47,681 bases of DNA from Tieghemiomyces parasiticus (GCA_027575765.1 JANBPT010000286.1:1-47681); one strand, 5' to 3'; shown: positions 1-11,350, counted from the stretch's first letter. Made by a program: numbers and translations. The notes: a model not told the origin generated them from the sequence alone.

Positions 1-3000
1 GAAGGGATCACCCTGACACGCATCATACAGTGCTTATCGGTCGCCATCAGCTAATGGAACGTGGGTGGGAAATAACGGTAGAAAAATAGGGGGAGGGAGA
101 GAACAGGGGCAGATGGGGGTGGGGGAAGCCGATGAGGGTGACTGGGAGATGGAATAGACCGAGGGAGGGGGGGCAGAGAGACGTCGGCATTGCGAGCACG
201 AAGTCTACACGCCGGTGGTAACAGCTACGGCTGTGCACCACGGTCCGGGGCCAACGGGCACTCCGCCTCTACCCGAGGCACTACATGCCGCCCAGTCCAC
301 TGGCACAACCAAGCTCGAAACAAACTTGCCCTCCGCATGAAAGGCTACGGCTCCACAATTTAACGCCCCCCTGGTCGATGTGGGGCGACGAAGGTTGGGG
401 AGGGAGGGTGACGGACGATGCCGTTTTCCCCACCCCTCGTCCGCTAGATAATATAATTTGATAAGATGGAATAATGGAAGGATTGGGCGGCCAGCCAGTG
501 ACACTGTGCATCACAATAAAAAAATAAAAAAAGACGACAAGGGACGGCTGACCTGGTGCGCACAATCGGCAGCCGGTCGCCACTGCTGGGGGGGCAGTCG
601 GCACACGGTATGGCTCCCTCGTGAACCTCCGTCTCTTCCGTGTAGACCAGGCCACCCGCCCCAACCCAGGTCGTCCTAGGCTAAATGCGGTCCCTGAGGA
701 GGACAAGGCCACTTCAGGAGGATGGGTCGCAGACAGTAGCGACCGGGTGGTGGGGTCTATGCTATGCTTAACGAACAGGTCCCCGGCGTATCCGACCAGG
801 TGCACAACCCCGCCAGTCACAGCCGCCCACCCATGTCATTCATATTGTTATTTTGGTCAAGTCTCGGTCAGTGGGGGAGGAGATGGCCGGCCGCGTATAT
901 GCGGGATGGGGGAAGCCGGAAATAGTCCAGAGGACGGGGGGGGGGGATTGCCGCCGTCTTGAGCAAAGAGAGCAGAAAGGAGAGAGAGAGAGAAAGGGGC
1001 GTTGCCCCTGGACCTGCCACGGCTGGCCAGCGCGCGTCAGCCGCAGTCCTTATCAGTCCCATCAGCCAGCCCACTTTGTGACTGGTACGCTGGGACATTC
1101 AGCTAAACTACCCGTCAGGACCGGACCAGACGGCGTCAAGTGGAAGAAAATTGAGAAATGGGGTGACGCAGTCCCGGATCCAAACTAGGGAAGTGTGGGG
1201 GAAGGCTGGGGAGGGCGAGGGACGATCATCGTCCATCCTTAAAGCGGTAACATGGACCATCCAACCCGAATTTAACGCTGGTGGATTAGAGCTTCATCGA
1301 CTCTCCCATACGGCCGAGCAGTCTAGCGTCTGAATATTTTTTTGTGATGGATGGCCAAAGAAGGACCCGGCGGCATCCTATTGAACGCCTCCTCCCCGCT
1401 CGTCCTCCCAAAAAAAAACTTTTTTTTAGTCAGTTACAACCGGGACCGAGCCGTACGATGGTCAGGCGGCCATGGAAGCTGACGGGGAGTCTTGTGCCGC
1501 GGTGGCGGACCACCACTACCACCAGCGGCTGAAGCGAACCTCATAGCGCATACGATGACCTGACGTGCTATATTCGCCTCGCTTTCCGGCGGTAAGGTTC
1601 CACTCTGCTTTGGCTGTGGTAGTACCTGTACCAGCCTGGCGTGTCGCGGTCACTTCTCCCCTCTTTGCTCCTGCGATATTGACGAGGACACAAGTCACGT
1701 AATGCTACCGACTGGCGATTGGTCGAGCACGTCACTACACTGCCATCTCCCCATCTATCTAACCGCTCCCCGTACACACACACGCATGTGCTGCGAGAAA
1801 AGGTTTAATGTCCGCCCACATCCCGTCTCTGTTTGACCCCAACCGACGGGCACATCCTTGCTCGATAGGAAAAAAAAAAAGAGATGGCATACTGCATACA
1901 AGGAAAAAAATTATATGTTATTGGTGCTGTGTATCCGCTGCGGGGGGTGAAAAATCGAGGGGGTGCCATTCATTGTGACGGCGATAATAGGGTTAGTGTG
2001 TAAGAAGAATCCCCCTTCCTCCTCCCCCTCATTCCTAGTCGATTCCCATCCAGTCTTTCAAAATTTCAGGTTCCCCATTACCTGGGGCCTAAGGCTAGTG
2101 ACGTGAGGAAAGTTTGGACTACTTTTTTTTTTCATTCGGGCAAGCAGACCATCCCCCCATTTCTATCCTTCCGATTGGCACCCCTTCTTCATTATTTGGC
2201 CACCCCGCTTTCATCTCCCCCCACATCCTCCCCGTTTACGCCTGTATAATGTCGCTATATAAGCAAAGACTCCGCCCCGTCCTCGCGCTCGGTTTACACC
2301 TTTTGCCCCTCTCCCTTGTCCGGTCGTTCACCCGTCTCTCCTACTACTGTCCACCATCCTAGCACCGACCCTAGCGCTCGTCAACCACCCCCGGTTCCTG
2401 GGTCTCGCCACGTACCCTTTCCCCCGTCATCGACTCCCTCCGCTTCCGCCCACCGACTTTGCTCCCGTTACCCCCACTTCGAACTGCCCGTCACGGCCCT
2501 CTCCCCCTTGCCCGCCCACCTTGCCGCTACGCGCAGTGTTCTGGTTGACATGGCAGCAGCGCTCCACCGGCCAGTGTTCCTTGAAAATCGCGTTTTTAGC
2601 ACCTTTATATTCCTCTTCTTTGTGTGGCAAGCCCGCCAGGGTGCCTAGAGCGAGTCCATTGCCTCTGCGTAACCGATACCCTTCCCACTTGTCCGTACCC
2701 CTCGTGTGCGTCTTATTTGTTATTCTTTCCCCCTTTTTCTTCCTGCCTGCAGCCCCACCCCCACATACACACACTGCAGCATAACGCCGCACGGTCACTC
2801 TGCTCACTCCGCCACCACCACCCCACTAGCAGACAGACCTGCCACTAGTTACTACGGCGAGAGCCCCTGGATCTTATCAGTCTCATCGATCGCCTCCGGT
2901 TGGCGCCATTTTCTCACCCTATACGGTCCTGATTCCGGCTTACCCTTTATCCTGCGCCACGTCTCTCGCCCTCCCCTGTCGACCCGATCTCGCTCCGTCT

Positions 3001-3398
3001 CTCTCTCTCTCCCCCCTCCCTGTGACGGCGCATCCTTTGAGGGGTGACCACTCGCTCCCCTCGATACTTCTTGTCCCTTGCCCATCCCGCCTCTGTGGTT
3101 GGCGCCTTTTTCGCACGCTGTACTTCCTGTGGCGTATCTGTGGATTAAGCTATCCCTGTGTCCCTCTCCTCCCTTTGCTTGGCCTCGTCCAGCTAATACT
3201 CTCCTGTGACGTCTTGCCTGGCTTCCGTTGATTCGTTCCACAGCCACGCCACGTTGCCACCCTCTACCAGCCACGTCTCTTCCGGTCTAACCCGGGTCGC
3301 TGGCCCACTCAACCAACCACCGTCTCGTCTCGATCATCCCCCCGAGATTAGACGCCCCGCGTAATTATAGAGACTAACCGATTAGACCGATCGGATAA
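1..3398. other. Region without a supportable gene; upstream leader territory of the DUF3020 gene
   Basis: No open frame here has the strong C-ending codon bias or recognisable protein features of the genes further right, and I could not chain exons by splice phase. From about 2110 to 3350 the plus strand is strongly pyrimidine-rich (CT tracts, few purine runs). A TATATAAG box lies at 2256-2263, so a long leader or an undetected non-coding transcript could start there. A G run sits near 936-947. A low-expression multi-exon gene cannot be excluded. Confidence 0.4.
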
Positions 3399-3405
3399 TA
3401 TAAAG
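3399..3405 (+). promoter_or_regulatory. TATA box of the DUF3020 gene
   Basis: TATAAAG lies about 150 nt before the ATG at 3555 and is followed by T- and CT-rich sequence typical of a fungal initiator zone. It is the closest good TATA to this gene. The alternative TATATAAG at 2256 would give a 1.3-kb leader. Confidence 0.45.
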
Positions 3406-3554
3406 TCTCGAACGCTCTTTTATTTTTTTCCCCACGCGACGTTGAAGTTGTTGTGACTGCCGCCGGTAGCCACCACCTTCCCAACTTTTTATATATTTTC
3501 TTTCTATCCTCCGTTCACCTTTTCTCTCAACCCTCCCTCCAACTCGTTACCATC

Positions 3555-4682
3555 ATGCCGTCCGTCCAAGCCGAGGGCCTCCCACCAACCTTCGCCTCCC
3601 ACCACGCCCCTTCCGGCGAGGTCCCGCCGCCATCGTCCACCGAGGCCGTTGAGAAGATGCGCGCCGAGAACCGCGAGCGCAAGAAGCGGTGGCGCGAGAA
3701 CAACGAGGAGCGCAATAAGGACAACGACCTGCGGTGTCGTGTCAACAAACGCGCCAACAAGCTGTACGGCGAGGCCCCCTCCGAGGTCAAGGCTCGTTGG
3801 GTCGAAGATGAATTTCAGCGCCGCCGCTCCCGTCGCATGAGTAAGGAGACCAAGCGCCACTTGAGCCCCGAGCGCGGCAGTGACCATCTGCCCACCTCGC
3901 CGATTACTGGGCCCCTCACCCCGGACAGCAGTGTCCCCACCACACCCTTGCCTTCCCTGGCCCACCATGCCCACGCCGTGCTGCCGCCCCTCCACCTCCC
4001 ACCGCCCGGCTTGCCCGTCACCGCTGCCCCGGGATGCAGCCCCACCACCCTCCCTCCCCCGCGGTTCCGTCCCTACGACCGTCACTCCGTGGCCCGGGAC
4101 TTTTGGAAGATTATAACGGATCTTAAGTCGGAGCTTTCGGCTGGAAACTCCCCCGTACCCGGCGCCAGCACCTGTACCTCCCCCGTCACGCGCCCCACCC
4201 TTCTCCCCGAGTTGGACCGCTCAGTGAGCCACCCTGCCTGGCGTCCGCAGGCCCCTGACGCCCCGGAACTACGCCAGCTCATTAGCGACTTGTCAGCCAG
4301 TCAGATCAAGTCCGAGCCGGCCTCGCCTCGCGGCCGTCCAACCCTCAACCTGACGTCAGGTCTCATCACCCCGGCCTCCGCCGTGGGCTCCCCCCGACTT
4401 CCTCCCATCTCGACAGTGTTTTCGGCCTGTGCCTCCGGCCCGCCCCCACCGGCGTACCGCTCCTCGTCACCCGCGGCCTACTGCAGCAGCGGGGCCACCT
4501 CGGGCGCCACATCCCCACACCGGAGTCCGACGACTTACCGCCGCGGCCCCACGTCGTCAGCCCCAGTCCTACCCCCGCTACATGCCCTGGCCGGCGCCAC
4601 CCGGTCACCAGTTAATTCCCCTGGCCACGATCCCGACGCTGTCCTCAGCCTAGTGTCCCTTCGCGAGATCACATGGGCTTGA
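3555..4682 (+). CDS. DUF3020-type basic-domain nuclear protein, putative transcription factor
   Basis: Single-exon gene of 375 aa. The start is taken at the ATG preceded by ACCATC, because the open frame further upstream has no ATG. Residues about 31-95 form a highly charged basic block with ENRERKKRWRENNEERN, then DLRCRVNKRANKLYG, then an RRRSRR cluster. This matches what I know of the fungal DUF3020 domain, found in putative regulators. The rest is disordered and rich in Pro, Ser and Thr with many S/T-P sites. Residues 251-258 read IKSEPASP, a perfect phosphorylation-dependent sumoylation consensus. The role as a nuclear regulator is inferred from the basic domain and composition. Domain assignment is from memory and the DNA target is unknown. 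It stands alone with large spaces on both sides, as regulator genes often do. Confidence 0.8.
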   Translation: MPSVQAEGLPPTFASHHAPSGEVPPPSSTEAVEKMRAENRERKKRWRENNEERNKDNDLRCRVNKRANKLYGEAPSEVKARWVEDEFQRRRSRRMSKETKRHLSPERGSDHLPTSPITGPLTPDSSVPTTPLPSLAHHAHAVLPPLHLPPPGLPVTAAPGCSPTTLPPPRFRPYDRHSVARDFWKIITDLKSELSAGNSPVPGASTCTSPVTRPTLLPELDRSVSHPAWRPQAPDAPELRQLISDLSASQIKSEPASPRGRPTLNLTSGLITPASAVGSPRLPPISTVFSACASGPPPPAYRSSSPAAYCSSGATSGATSPHRSPTTYRRGPTSSAPVLPPLHALAGATRSPVNSPGHDPDAVLSLVSLREITWA

Positions 4683-7600
4683 AACCCGCGCCGGCCCTTC
4701 TTTTCCTCCCTTCCTTACATGTACCATCTCTCGACTCCGCTCTCTCCCCTCTAATCTATCCCCGATCTTTGTCTCCTTTCCTTTCTGGTTTATCCCCTTG
4801 CGGGGAGAGGTAACGCCCTTTCATTGTCCACGAGTTTTATTTTGCCTTTTTCAGTTACATGTTTTTCATTCTACCTACCTTCATTTACCCATCCCCCTCC
4901 CTCGTTCTAATGCATTTACCAATAACATTTCCATTACATATTCATATTTGTACAGGAAGGCAGAGGCTCGTTGTCCTCGCCTGTTTGGCTCGAAATATGG
5001 GCGTGCGAGAAGATAATTTGGGAAGAGTCGGATGTCTACTATTACTATTTGCAAACGATGCACTATGCAGTGATGGATAGCACGCCACCAGTGTGTAGTA
5101 TTTTGCGGCGCGTGGCCCCGTGAAGTTGCGTTTCAATCGTGGAAAAGTTTGTGTTTAACGAGCTGAGCCATTTACATGTGCGTTTGTGTTGATAAACATA
5201 CGGCCAAGTGAGAAATGTTAGCAGAATGGCCAAAGGTCGAGCCTATCAGTATGTGGTCTCCCAGCAGGCTGCAGTTATTACATCCATTTTTTAGATGAGG
5301 CTTCTCTGCCCAGCCGACTCACCTTTAGGGTACCTCCCCTTCATTACATCACATGGAGAGTGGCGTGAGTAGCTTGCTTTTGTTTCATCTTAGCCCGGCG
5401 ATAACAGGGCTGGAAAGTTCTTTATGGACCTAGTGGGGAACAGCCTTTGTGTGCTGACATTTCACCCGCGGCATCTGGTCAGCAGTAGCAGTGGCCTTGC
5501 GCTTTGCAGCCTTGGCAGATGCCAGACCACCACCATCGTCCTGGGACGTTGTACACTGGAACCACTCCGGAATCTCACCATTGGTCCGGAGGCTCAAGAG
5601 GATGGTGGTGTAGTAAATACACGGGGGTTGAGAGTACGATAGAAAAGTTGAGGGTTCTAGGGCAGTCTCTCGTTTAATGAGGCGGCCGGCGGACAGGTAC
5701 TATATATCCATTCCGGCCTTGACTTCCAACCGTTGATGTGAAGTGGCAGCAACGATGAATACATTATAGAAAAAGTAGCAGGGAAAAACACGGCATGAAG
5801 GAGACAGGAGGACAACGAAGCATGATATCCTAAGAACGACTCATGGTAGGATAATGCATCAAACGGTGCAGGCGACTTCGATGGACTCGGCTTAGCGTGA
5901 TCGTTCCGAATCCAGGTAAGAGGTCGCTGTTAAGACCGCAATAATAAGTTGGCGATTATTCCGACCACAATAGTCATCAATGGTGGTGGATAATATCCCC
6001 GATCAGCTATCAGCCCAACTATCAATGGCATTGACCTCGGCTGGTATGGCAAGTAGCGTCTACCTGATACCATCGGTACAGCTCGAAGACCTGGCGTCAG
6101 CGACATCAACAGCAGCAGACGCAACGCAGGATCCACTCGTTCTGGCGCAAAATGCGACGACATATACTAGCTGGCCACAGCCCGGTGCCAACAGCGCGTC
6201 ACACCAGACGCACAGTTGGCGAGTGGGTAGCGTGCAATTACTACCTCGGCAGGCGCAAAACTAAATCTACTGCTATGCGAACACCTCCGCAAAATACAGT
6301 AGGTATCTCGAAGCTGGAATGAGAAGGGGAAGGTGGGTGGGGGATATCCACCCACCCCTCTCTCTTTCTAATTTTGAGGGGAGTGTCCCTTTTCTAATCT
6401 CCACCACCACTAACCGACCCGTTCCACGTTTTCTACCTATACCACGACGGATCGGACCCCTTCAGTCCATTTTTACAACCATCGGATACTGCCCCCCCCC
6501 ACTTATAAGTACCGTGGCTATTCCCGAATCCAATTCCGTAATCCTTATTTTCTTGCCCAAACCGAAGCCTTTCCATAGGTTGTCTTGTCACTCGCTGCAC
6601 ATCCTTTATACCGACATAGTAATCCTTCCATCCTATTCTTTAACAAGAGCAACGGCAGTGTCACCCACAGCCTGCTTAGGTGACCCCTTGGCTTGGTTGG
6701 GGGGGTGGGGGCTTCGTGTAATTTTTAATTCCCAACCCCGTCAGCGAGTGGGACATTGTGGTAGTGGCGGAGCCTAAGGGATAGAGGCCCTTGTTCAGCC
6801 CTCGCCACCCCCCTCTCCAAGGGCTCACTCATCTGGGACCGGCATTGCGTACAGGACGGTCGGGGCGACTGTGTAGTAGGCTACCCATACGCTGGGTATG
6901 TATGCTGTGCCGGTATAGGACCTGCTACCTCTACGTTCATAAAGACAAGTCAAATTCCCGCACGCTTCCTATAGAGTTTGGGACGCTCCAGTTACATACC
7001 TTATCGGATCTCGCTCACCAGGGCAAAGTGACGTACCAGTAAGCGGAGATAGTGGGGATTGATACTTCCTCTTGTATCGCGTGTTCCAATGAAATGTAGG
7101 TTTATCCATAATGGATCTTGGTCAGGCTGGTATCGATTTCCAAAACAAGTTACTATGCGGCCGATCCTCTCCTGCGGCTTGGTTGCCCATCAACCGGACT
7201 ATCGGCTGCCTTGTAGCTCACGAGGAACCACTGACATCACGAGGGTGGACTAGCAATAACAGGCCACTCGATAGATGCACCAAGCAACGTACCGTATTCG
7301 TATACAGGGCAATGTATCACAGCTCCTCTTCAACCGGTGCAGAATAGCAGCCTATACCCCTGAACCGGCCTGCGAGCCAGCCTGGGGTTGGCCTCCTCTC
7401 AATAGCCAAAGGTCCGCCTGTCCAAGAGGATTACCTGCGGTAGGTGGCCATTTTCACTCACACACACTCTCTCTCTTCAACTTCCCATCTACTCACGGCC
7501 GGTGCCTGCTAGACAGATGACGTTGGGAAAGCAAGGATCGCACCGCCCCTCCCACCGGGTATCGACCATGGGGGGTTGTGTCTCCGGCTTTCCGCCTTCG

Positions 7601-8171
7601 ATGAGCCTACTCAAAGGTTACCAAATCGAGTAGGTTCCGCTACTTGAATCCAGCGAATCAGCGGGCTCGGACGGTTCGATGGCAAAGGGAGCCGCGGGGC
7701 TCCGGACCAGGTCAGTAGATCGCCCTGTAATTTTTATGTCCCAAAAGTATGATATCATCTTGGGCGATATGGACCGGAGAATAGCCAAGGTGCGACCTTG
7801 TCAGAAGCACAGACGCGCCCACATGAGGCTGGGAAGGCATGGTGAAAATGTCCGAAGGGAGTCTCTGGGGGATCGGTAGGCAGAGTAGAGCCCTTCGACG
7901 CCAGGCAGGCCGAGCATTAAAATGACCAGGCGTCTCCCCAGGCTCTGGGTGTCGCGGTGGCCAGCCTGGCAAAAAAAAAGCCTTCTCTGCGAATTATCCT
8001 CGAATCCGCCCGTGTCCCACTCCCCTTTTAAATATATACCGCGACCCACCGCCGCGTCCGTCCCAGCCTCTTCCCCCTTTCTTTGCCCACACGTCTTGAA
8101 GGCGCGCCCCTAGTTCGGTCCAGGCCACTCCACCTCTCACACTCTCTTCCCTTCACCACGCTACTCTGGCT
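4683..8171. other. Large intergenic region, no supportable gene
   Basis: This contains the 3' flank of the DUF3020 gene (T- and CT-rich to about 4960) and the distal upstream region of the bZIP gene. Short open frames occur, for example at 5980-6264 and 7111-7347 on the plus strand. They lack the codon bias of neighbouring genes, have no recognisable domain, and could not be joined into a phase-consistent gene. It may hold a weakly expressed gene or non-coding RNA. Confidence 0.4.
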
Positions 8172-8179
8172 CTATAAGC
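8172..8179 (+). promoter_or_regulatory. Candidate TATA box of the bZIP gene
   Basis: CTATAAGC is followed by about 690 nt of strongly pyrimidine-rich sequence leading to the ATG at 8868. A second AT-rich candidate (TATATA) lies at 8033-8038. If either is used, the transcript has a long leader with at least one upstream ATG (8510). A possible leader intron runs from about 8501 (GTGAGC) to about 8550 (TTTGTAG). Confidence 0.3.
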
Positions 8180-8663
8180 CCGTGCCTTTTTTCCGCCAGT
8201 CGTCCTCGCTACGACGTCAGCCTCCAGTGACCTCTCTCTCCTGGTCTGTGCTGACGAATCCCAGAGTCCTCTCGTCTCGTACCCTTTCTCTCTCTCTTGC
8301 CTCCCACTCTCGCATCCCCTTACTGTACGACTTTGACCCTTTGCTGGACCCGCGTCCCCCCCGTTGAGTTCTTCCCCATTCTTCTCTTCATCAGCATCCG
8401 CGTGTCCACACACCCACACACACTTTCGTACGCACTGGACCTTTCCGTTCCTCCGGCCTTCACCTCTGTGCTGTCTCTTCAGCCCCGTCGTATCGCGGCC
8501 GGTGAGCTGATGTCGCGCCGACTACCTGCGTCACTATCAGTTGTTTGTAGGTATTTGCCGTTTTCCTTTCCTATTGCACCTCATCACTGACCACACACCC
8601 AAAGTCCGTTGGCCTGTCTTCCCCCCACCCTTCACCACACCGTCCTAGCCGGAATCCCGTGCA

Positions 8664-8672
8664 TTACGTCAT
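8664..8672. promoter_or_regulatory. CRE/M26-like ATF binding site in the leader of the bZIP gene
   Basis: The plus strand reads TTACGTCAT, whose complement contains ATGACGT. That heptamer is the M26/CRE core bound by fission yeast Atf1-Pcr1. It lies about 200 nt before the ATG of this window's own Atf1-type gene. A second CRE-like half site (ACGTCA) is at about 8214-8219. Autoregulation is an inference. Confidence 0.4.
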
Positions 8673-8867
8673 CCCAACCCACACCCCTCCCTCCCGTCTC
8701 CTTTTTCTTTTTTCCCGTGGCACTTGAAATTGTCCATTTTCTATCCAACAAAAAAAAAAAACCTCCCGCCACTCCAGCTTTCCTTTTTTTTTATACGCCT
8801 ATATTGATTTTACCCCCACCGTTCTTCGCTTCCGCCTGCCCCCGTTAGCCACGCTGCCGCCACAACC

Positions 8868-9974
8868 ATGGCCGCCGAACCTAGTACGCATTCCACGGCC
8901 TCCTCAGGCAAACTGGAGTACGAGCCTAACCCTTTTGAGCAGAGTTTCTCGGTACCGACCACTAGCAGCCGCTCACTCGATGGGCCGAGGCCCGGGACGC
9001 CCGGTGGTGCCAAGACCACGCTCCTGCCACCAATATCTCACCTCGACAGCCCGTCCATCCCTGGTAGCCAGTTCTGGGGAGAATCGTCCCTGCGCCAGGG
9101 CCCTTTATCGCCGTCCATGCTGCTGGGTCCGCAGAACTCCTCGGTTTCGGCTCTGCAGTCGCGGGCCCACGAGTTTGGTGGTGGCTTCCTTCCCGCCCAG
9201 CCCTCACCCATGACCGCCGCCCTGCTCAATGCTGCCGCCGCCGGCCACATTGTTGCCACCCCGGGCGGCAGTCTACGGGCTGTCATGCCCCCGGCCAACG
9301 GTCGGCCCCCGGCTCCGTTGCCCCCGGTCCCCGCCGCCCCGGCATCGCCCACCACCATGCCCAACAATCTGTACCTCCTGTCGGCCGCCGAACAGACGGT
9401 GACCCGGCCGCCACCCCCGCACCCCTCGTCTACCCTGGCCAGCTACCCTCCTCCTCCCCCGGCCACGGCTCCGCCTCCAGCAACAACCTACGCCTACCCA
9501 AGCAGTGCCCTCCCGCCTGCCGCACCTAGGCCCCCTAAGCAGTCCGGTACCGAGCCAGGGGCCGACCAGCGGTCCCAGACGGCCGCGCCCCCCGGTCCTG
9601 GAGACGATATGGACTCAGACGAGAAGCGGCGCAACTTTTTGGAGCGGAACCGAATCGCCGCCCTCAAGTGCCGCCAGCGCAAAAAGCAGTGGCTCAATAA
9701 CCTGCAGAGCACATTGGACCTGTACTCAGCCGAGAACGACAAGACGGAGAAGCAGGTGCAGGTGCTCCGCGAGGAGATTCTCAACCTCAAGGCTCTCCTG
9801 GTCGCCCACAAGGAATGCCCCGTGGCCCAGGCCAATGGCGTGGTCGGCCTCGACAATTACTCCCCGCTGACCGCCTCGGCCCGACCGACCCCCTTTGGTC
9901 CTCCGCTCGACTATTCTGCTCTCGCCGCCGGCTCCGCACCACCCCCACCGTCGTCGAGTGCGGGTATGATCTAA
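8868..9974 (+). CDS. atf1: Atf1/CREB-type bZIP stress transcription factor
   Basis: Single-exon gene of 368 aa with an ATG in good context (ACAACCATGGCC). Near the N terminus residues 18-27 read YEPNPFEQSF, the hallmark of the osmotic-stress region of fungal Atf1 proteins. A second conserved stretch around residues 64-80 (WGESSLRQGPLSPSML) is also Atf1-like. The bZIP starts near residue 252. Its basic region contains NRIAALKCR (261-269, the NxxAAxxCR signature), followed by a heptad region from L279 through L300 and L307. The family binds CRE sites, usually as a partner of stress MAP kinases (Sty1/Hog1), and several SP/TP sites (GTPGG, DSPS, LSPS, PSPM) fit that. The middle is Pro/Ala-rich and disordered. 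Identity with Atf1 is confident; the exact orthologue group is less so. Confidence 0.92.
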   Translation: MAAEPSTHSTASSGKLEYEPNPFEQSFSVPTTSSRSLDGPRPGTPGGAKTTLLPPISHLDSPSIPGSQFWGESSLRQGPLSPSMLLGPQNSSVSALQSRAHEFGGGFLPAQPSPMTAALLNAAAAGHIVATPGGSLRAVMPPANGRPPAPLPPVPAAPASPTTMPNNLYLLSAAEQTVTRPPPPHPSSTLASYPPPPPATAPPPATTYAYPSSALPPAAPRPPKQSGTEPGADQRSQTAAPPGPGDDMDSDEKRRNFLERNRIAALKCRQRKKQWLNNLQSTLDLYSAENDKTEKQVQVLREEILNLKALLVAHKECPVAQANGVVGLDNYSPLTASARPTPFGPPLDYSALAAGSAPPPPSSSAGMI

Positions 9975-10133
9975 TCCTCTACCCCGCCGCTTCTATTATA
10001 TCTTCCCTCTGTAAATCTAGTGCTCCTCTCTTCAAGAACCTCCTCCACCCCGCCTTACCCGTTGACTATATCCCTCCCCCCTCTCTCTCTCTCAGCTTCG
10101 TCTAACTCTTTTAGTATCTACTTTGCCACGTTG

Positions 10134-10149
10134 ATATATATATATATAT
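10134..10149. repeat. (AT)n dinucleotide repeat
   Basis: About 16 nt of alternating AT lie roughly 160 nt after the bZIP stop codon, probably in its 3' untranslated or termination region. Confidence 0.85.
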
Positions 10150-10494
10150 GTATCTTTATAATGATATACGAACGGGTCATTATACGCACATGTAGTTCCA
10201 TCCTCCAACGTTGTAAGTAGCAAGCGTAGTTTACACCGTGTTGGTGCCACTTTTGGGAGGTACTACTGATTTCAACGCGGGTGGCATCACCATCCTGTTG
10301 GGCCGAGTTGAAAGATGTACCACACAGAAATGACAGCAGCAACAACAATTCTAACGCTTGTAAGTACCCAAGTATCGCCGCCGTTTCCGGCCGGTTTCTC
10401 ATACTAGCATGGCAACCCCTCCCCGCCCCCTTCCTCTTTCCCGTCATCAAAAGGTATGAACCTGAGGTTAAGTCTTTTTTTTCCATTGACAACA

Positions 10495-10505
10495 CCCCCC
10501 CCCCC
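10495..10505. repeat. Homopolymer C run
   Basis: Eleven consecutive C bases lie in the convergent intergenic region. Nothing suggests a function. Confidence 0.8.
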
Positions 10506-10967
10506 GCGGGCCGATGTAGGATCTCCCGAATGGGGGCGGCCATTCATATCACTTCACTTTGCCGCTCATTCTGTAGATACCGTACCGTCCCAATTTGTGG
10601 AGTTCGCTACAACCACCACGTCCCACTGGCACTCTGCTCCAATTTTCATTTGCAAAATAAAAACCAACGTGCAGATGATGCTGGATTTAGACTACTGGGG
10701 GTAGTAAAAGCACGACGTCCATGCGGTATTACAGACTTTGCTAACCAAGCTGGTGGCTGCGGATGCCCTCATGGATAAAAACGACAATGCTTTATAAGGT
10801 TTATATAGACAGGGGAACAAGGGGTGCTCTAATCAGGCCAAATGGCCACAATCGTAACACCAAAAAGGCAACCTAACGGACGGTCAGGGGCGAGGATGAG
10901 AAGGTATGTCAACAGAGAATATACACGCGATCAGTCGGCCGATCTTTTCCAGAGGCTGGGGAGGAGC

Positions 10968-11225
10968 TTATTTCTTGGTGATTCTGTTGAGGACCGTCGC
11001 GCCGACAAAAGTACCAGCAGCCACTTTGGCGGCGATCGTCTTAGCACCCGGTTTGCCACGGTTAACCAGGTAGGTGGCGGCCGCACCCAGACCGGCGCTC
11101 AGGCCTGCATTAATTTTAATAGGGCTGCGCGGCTGCAGGTGCTGGACCTGGGGTTCCACAGGCAGGCTGGCCGAGGCCAGGGCCAGGGTGGCCAACAAAG
11201 TGAGGGCGGCGGACTTGAACTGCAT
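10968..11225 (-). CDS. Small secreted protein with cationic alanine/glycine-rich tail
   Basis: An 85-aa single-exon ORF starting at the ATG at 11225, ending with TAA. Residues 1-20 are a textbook signal peptide: MQFKS, a hydrophobic LTLLATLALASA core, and likely cleavage after an Ala-x-Ala site near residues 18-20. The mature part is about 65 aa. It has no cysteines and carries a Gly/Ala-rich stretch (NAGLSAGLGAAA) and a basic C terminus ending NRITKK. The lack of cysteines separates it from typical disulfide-rich effectors and hydrophobins. The tail could form an amphipathic helix. I do not recognise a family. A TATA box lies about 130 nt upstream. It may be extracellular or a small membrane-active peptide; both are inference. 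Confidence 0.75.
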   Translation of the reverse strand: MQFKSAALTLLATLALASASLPVEPQVQHLQPRSPIKINAGLSAGLGAAATYLVNRGKPGAKTIAAKVAAGTFVGATVLNRITKK

Positions 11226-11350
11226 AGTGGTGGTGGTCGTGTGGAGTTGAGGAGGCAAAGGGGAGGGAAAAACCGTACGGTAGAAGGGGGAGAGGTGTCT
11301 ATGGGAGTTGAAGAAGTGATAATGATCCATAAGGCCGGAAGGGATGTCGG

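Larger units (their letters stand above)
9975..10967. other. 3' flank of the bZIP gene and convergent intergenic region
   Basis: About 990 nt lie between the bZIP stop and the stop of the convergent small secreted protein gene. The region holds T/C-rich sequence, an (AT)n run and a C run. No open frame here looks coding. Both transcripts presumably end in this interval. Confidence 0.5.

Noticed and set aside
5980..6264. 94-codon plus-strand frame
   Set aside because: Its low-complexity Ala/Thr/Gln composition and mixed codon use are unlike the neighbouring genes; no domain or splice structure supports it.
7111..7347. 78-codon plus-strand frame with protein-like texture
   Set aside because: It has no domain, no codon bias like its neighbours, and no phase-consistent exon partners. 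It stays possible but unsupported.
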